A stretch of DNA of 5,329 nt. Source: a bacterium (GTDB taxonomy: Bacteria; Chloroflexota; Chloroflexia; Thermomicrobiales; UBA6265). Where the stretch lies: contig JAPOLF010000143.1 of assembly GCA_029977305.1 (NCBI GenBank), positions 1 to 5,329 of the forward strand, written 5' to 3'. The number at the start of each line of letters is the position of its first letter. Within the stretch, counting starts at the first letter, position 1. This document shows positions 4,682 through 5,329 of this stretch, piece after piece. Below the pieces are notes generated by a model. It was not told the origin of the DNA. It did not search any database and worked only from the letters and a program-made list of their open reading frames with translations. A program made the position numbers and the translations under genes.

Positions 4682-5329
4682 CTAGTTCCGGTCGCCGTAA
4701 CGCCAAACGTCGACCTGCTTGTTTCCGGGGTCAGTGATCCAAAGGCCAGACCCATCGGGAAGGACATGCACATCCCTGGGGTTGTTGAGGCTCGCTTGCA
4801 CCGTGCCAAAGCTTCCGATGGTGGTCTTCGGCTTCCAGTTTGTGCTTGAGGCATCTAAGCGAGACCAGACCGAGACCCGGTTGTTCGCCACATCGGCCAC
4901 GTAGATCTCGAGACCGTCCGCGGTGACAGAAAGCCCACCGGGCGCATCGAATTGCGTCGCACCGCTACCCCACGTGCCGAAGACGGTTTGCGCCGACCAT
5001 TCCTGACTGGTCGCATCCGGGCGGTGCCACACGGCGATGCGATCATTTTCGGAATCAGCCACCCACACGGTGCATGTGTCAGCGGAGGCCCAAACCGCTG
5101 CGGGTTGGTTGAAGTTGCTCAGCCCGCCTCCCGACGAACCGAAAGTGGTCTGGCGCAGCCAATCGGTGCTGTTGCTGTCAAACCGGGTCCAGACGGAAAT
5201 GCGGTGATTAACAATCTCCGCCACCCACGCAGTCAGCCCATCGCTCGAAACAACAACATCGTACGGATTGCCGAGGTCTGTGTCCGCGCCAAAGGTGGCG
5301 AGAGGGGACCACGAGGTATCGGTGTTGCT
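4682..5329 (-). CDS. NHL-like beta-propeller protein, C-terminal part (start outside window)
   Basis: The frame is open from the window end down to TAG at 4682-4684 and gives the last 215 residues. They consist almost wholly of four repeats of about 50 residues. Each runs: W-x3-[TA]-[TV]-[FI]-G, a loop with N/D-x-P, a strand of the V-x-V-S-x-D-G-L type, then [VI]-[AT]-D/E-x3-N-x-[RQ]-[IV]-x-V-W and D-x3-S-x-x-W into the next repeat. Examples are VAEIVNHRISVW, VADSENDRIAVW, VADVANNRVSVW and ITDPGNKQVDVW. This is the NHL/six-bladed propeller pattern; a full propeller needs about six blades, so at least two should lie upstream. Such proteins usually bind other proteins or act outside the cell. 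The GTG at 5224 is internal because a repeat continues through it. It ends at the last blade with YGDRN, without an anchor or sorting tail. Confidence 0.88.
   Translation of the reverse strand, partial: SNTDTSWSPLATFGADTDLGNPYDVVVSSDGLTAWVAEIVNHRISVWTRFDSNSTDWLRQTTFGSSGGGLSNFNQPAAVWASADTCTVWVADSENDRIAVWHRPDATSQEWSAQTVFGTWGSGATQFDAPGGLSVTADGLEIYVADVANNRVSVWSRLDASSTNWKPKTTIGSFGTVQASLNNPRDVHVLPDGSGLWITDPGNKQVDVWRYGDRN

Noticed and set aside
4414..4854. Open frame of 146 codons on the - strand containing RTPNLLVRSQALYPLSYE
   Set aside because: This peptide is the well-known spurious translation antisense to a tRNA-Arg gene; it crosses 4468-4540 and overlaps the propeller gene's end in another frame.
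1..5329. CRISPR array, insertion sequence, toxin-antitoxin or phage genes
   Set aside because: No regularly spaced short repeats, terminal inverted repeats, transposase motifs or recognised toxin families were seen. The only direct repeat is inside the cysteine-rich coding sequence.

Overview
This GC-rich window comes from a bacterium. It carries three universal genes (the end of aroC, smpB, a tRNA-Arg) mixed with poorly characterised secreted or membrane proteins. The strongest hints to the host are the N-terminus of the cysteine-rich protein (DSQRFDALVRSLG, followed by a twin-arginine-like signal), the Thr/Ala/Pro spacer after the signal peptide of its neighbour, and the NHL-type propeller. 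From memory these recall Chloroflexota of the Thermomicrobia/Sphaerobacter kind. That placement is inference; no marker here settles it.

Layout. (1) 2-484, + strand: C-terminal part of chorismate synthase, AroC. (2) 490-2860, - strand: a compact three-gene cluster read from right to left. It encodes an exported protein with 35 cysteines in seven five-cysteine modules, then an exported 224-residue protein of unknown function, then a class I SAM-dependent methyltransferase. Gaps are 29 and 2 nt, so one transcript is likely. AroC and the methyltransferase converge, and both stop codons lie inside a palindrome. (3) 2861-2986: divergent control region with a possible operator palindrome. (4) 2987-3779, + strand: smpB, apparently leaderless, then a one-domain Dabb protein starting 1 nt after the smpB stop. 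(5) 3812-4351, - strand: a small protein with about six membrane segments, convergent with the Dabb gene; a strong hairpin sits at the junction. (6) 4468-4540, + strand: tRNA-Arg(UCG). (7) 4682 to the window end, - strand: the C-terminal part of an NHL-like beta-propeller protein whose start lies outside.

How the parts work together. SmpB serves trans-translation and the tRNA and AroC are housekeeping, with no clear link between them. The cluster at 490-2860 is the accessory part: two exported, probably disulfide-bonded proteins plus a cytoplasmic methyltransferase. I see no mobile element, CRISPR array, recognised defence gene or rRNA. The least described items are the modular cysteine-rich protein and its operon partners.
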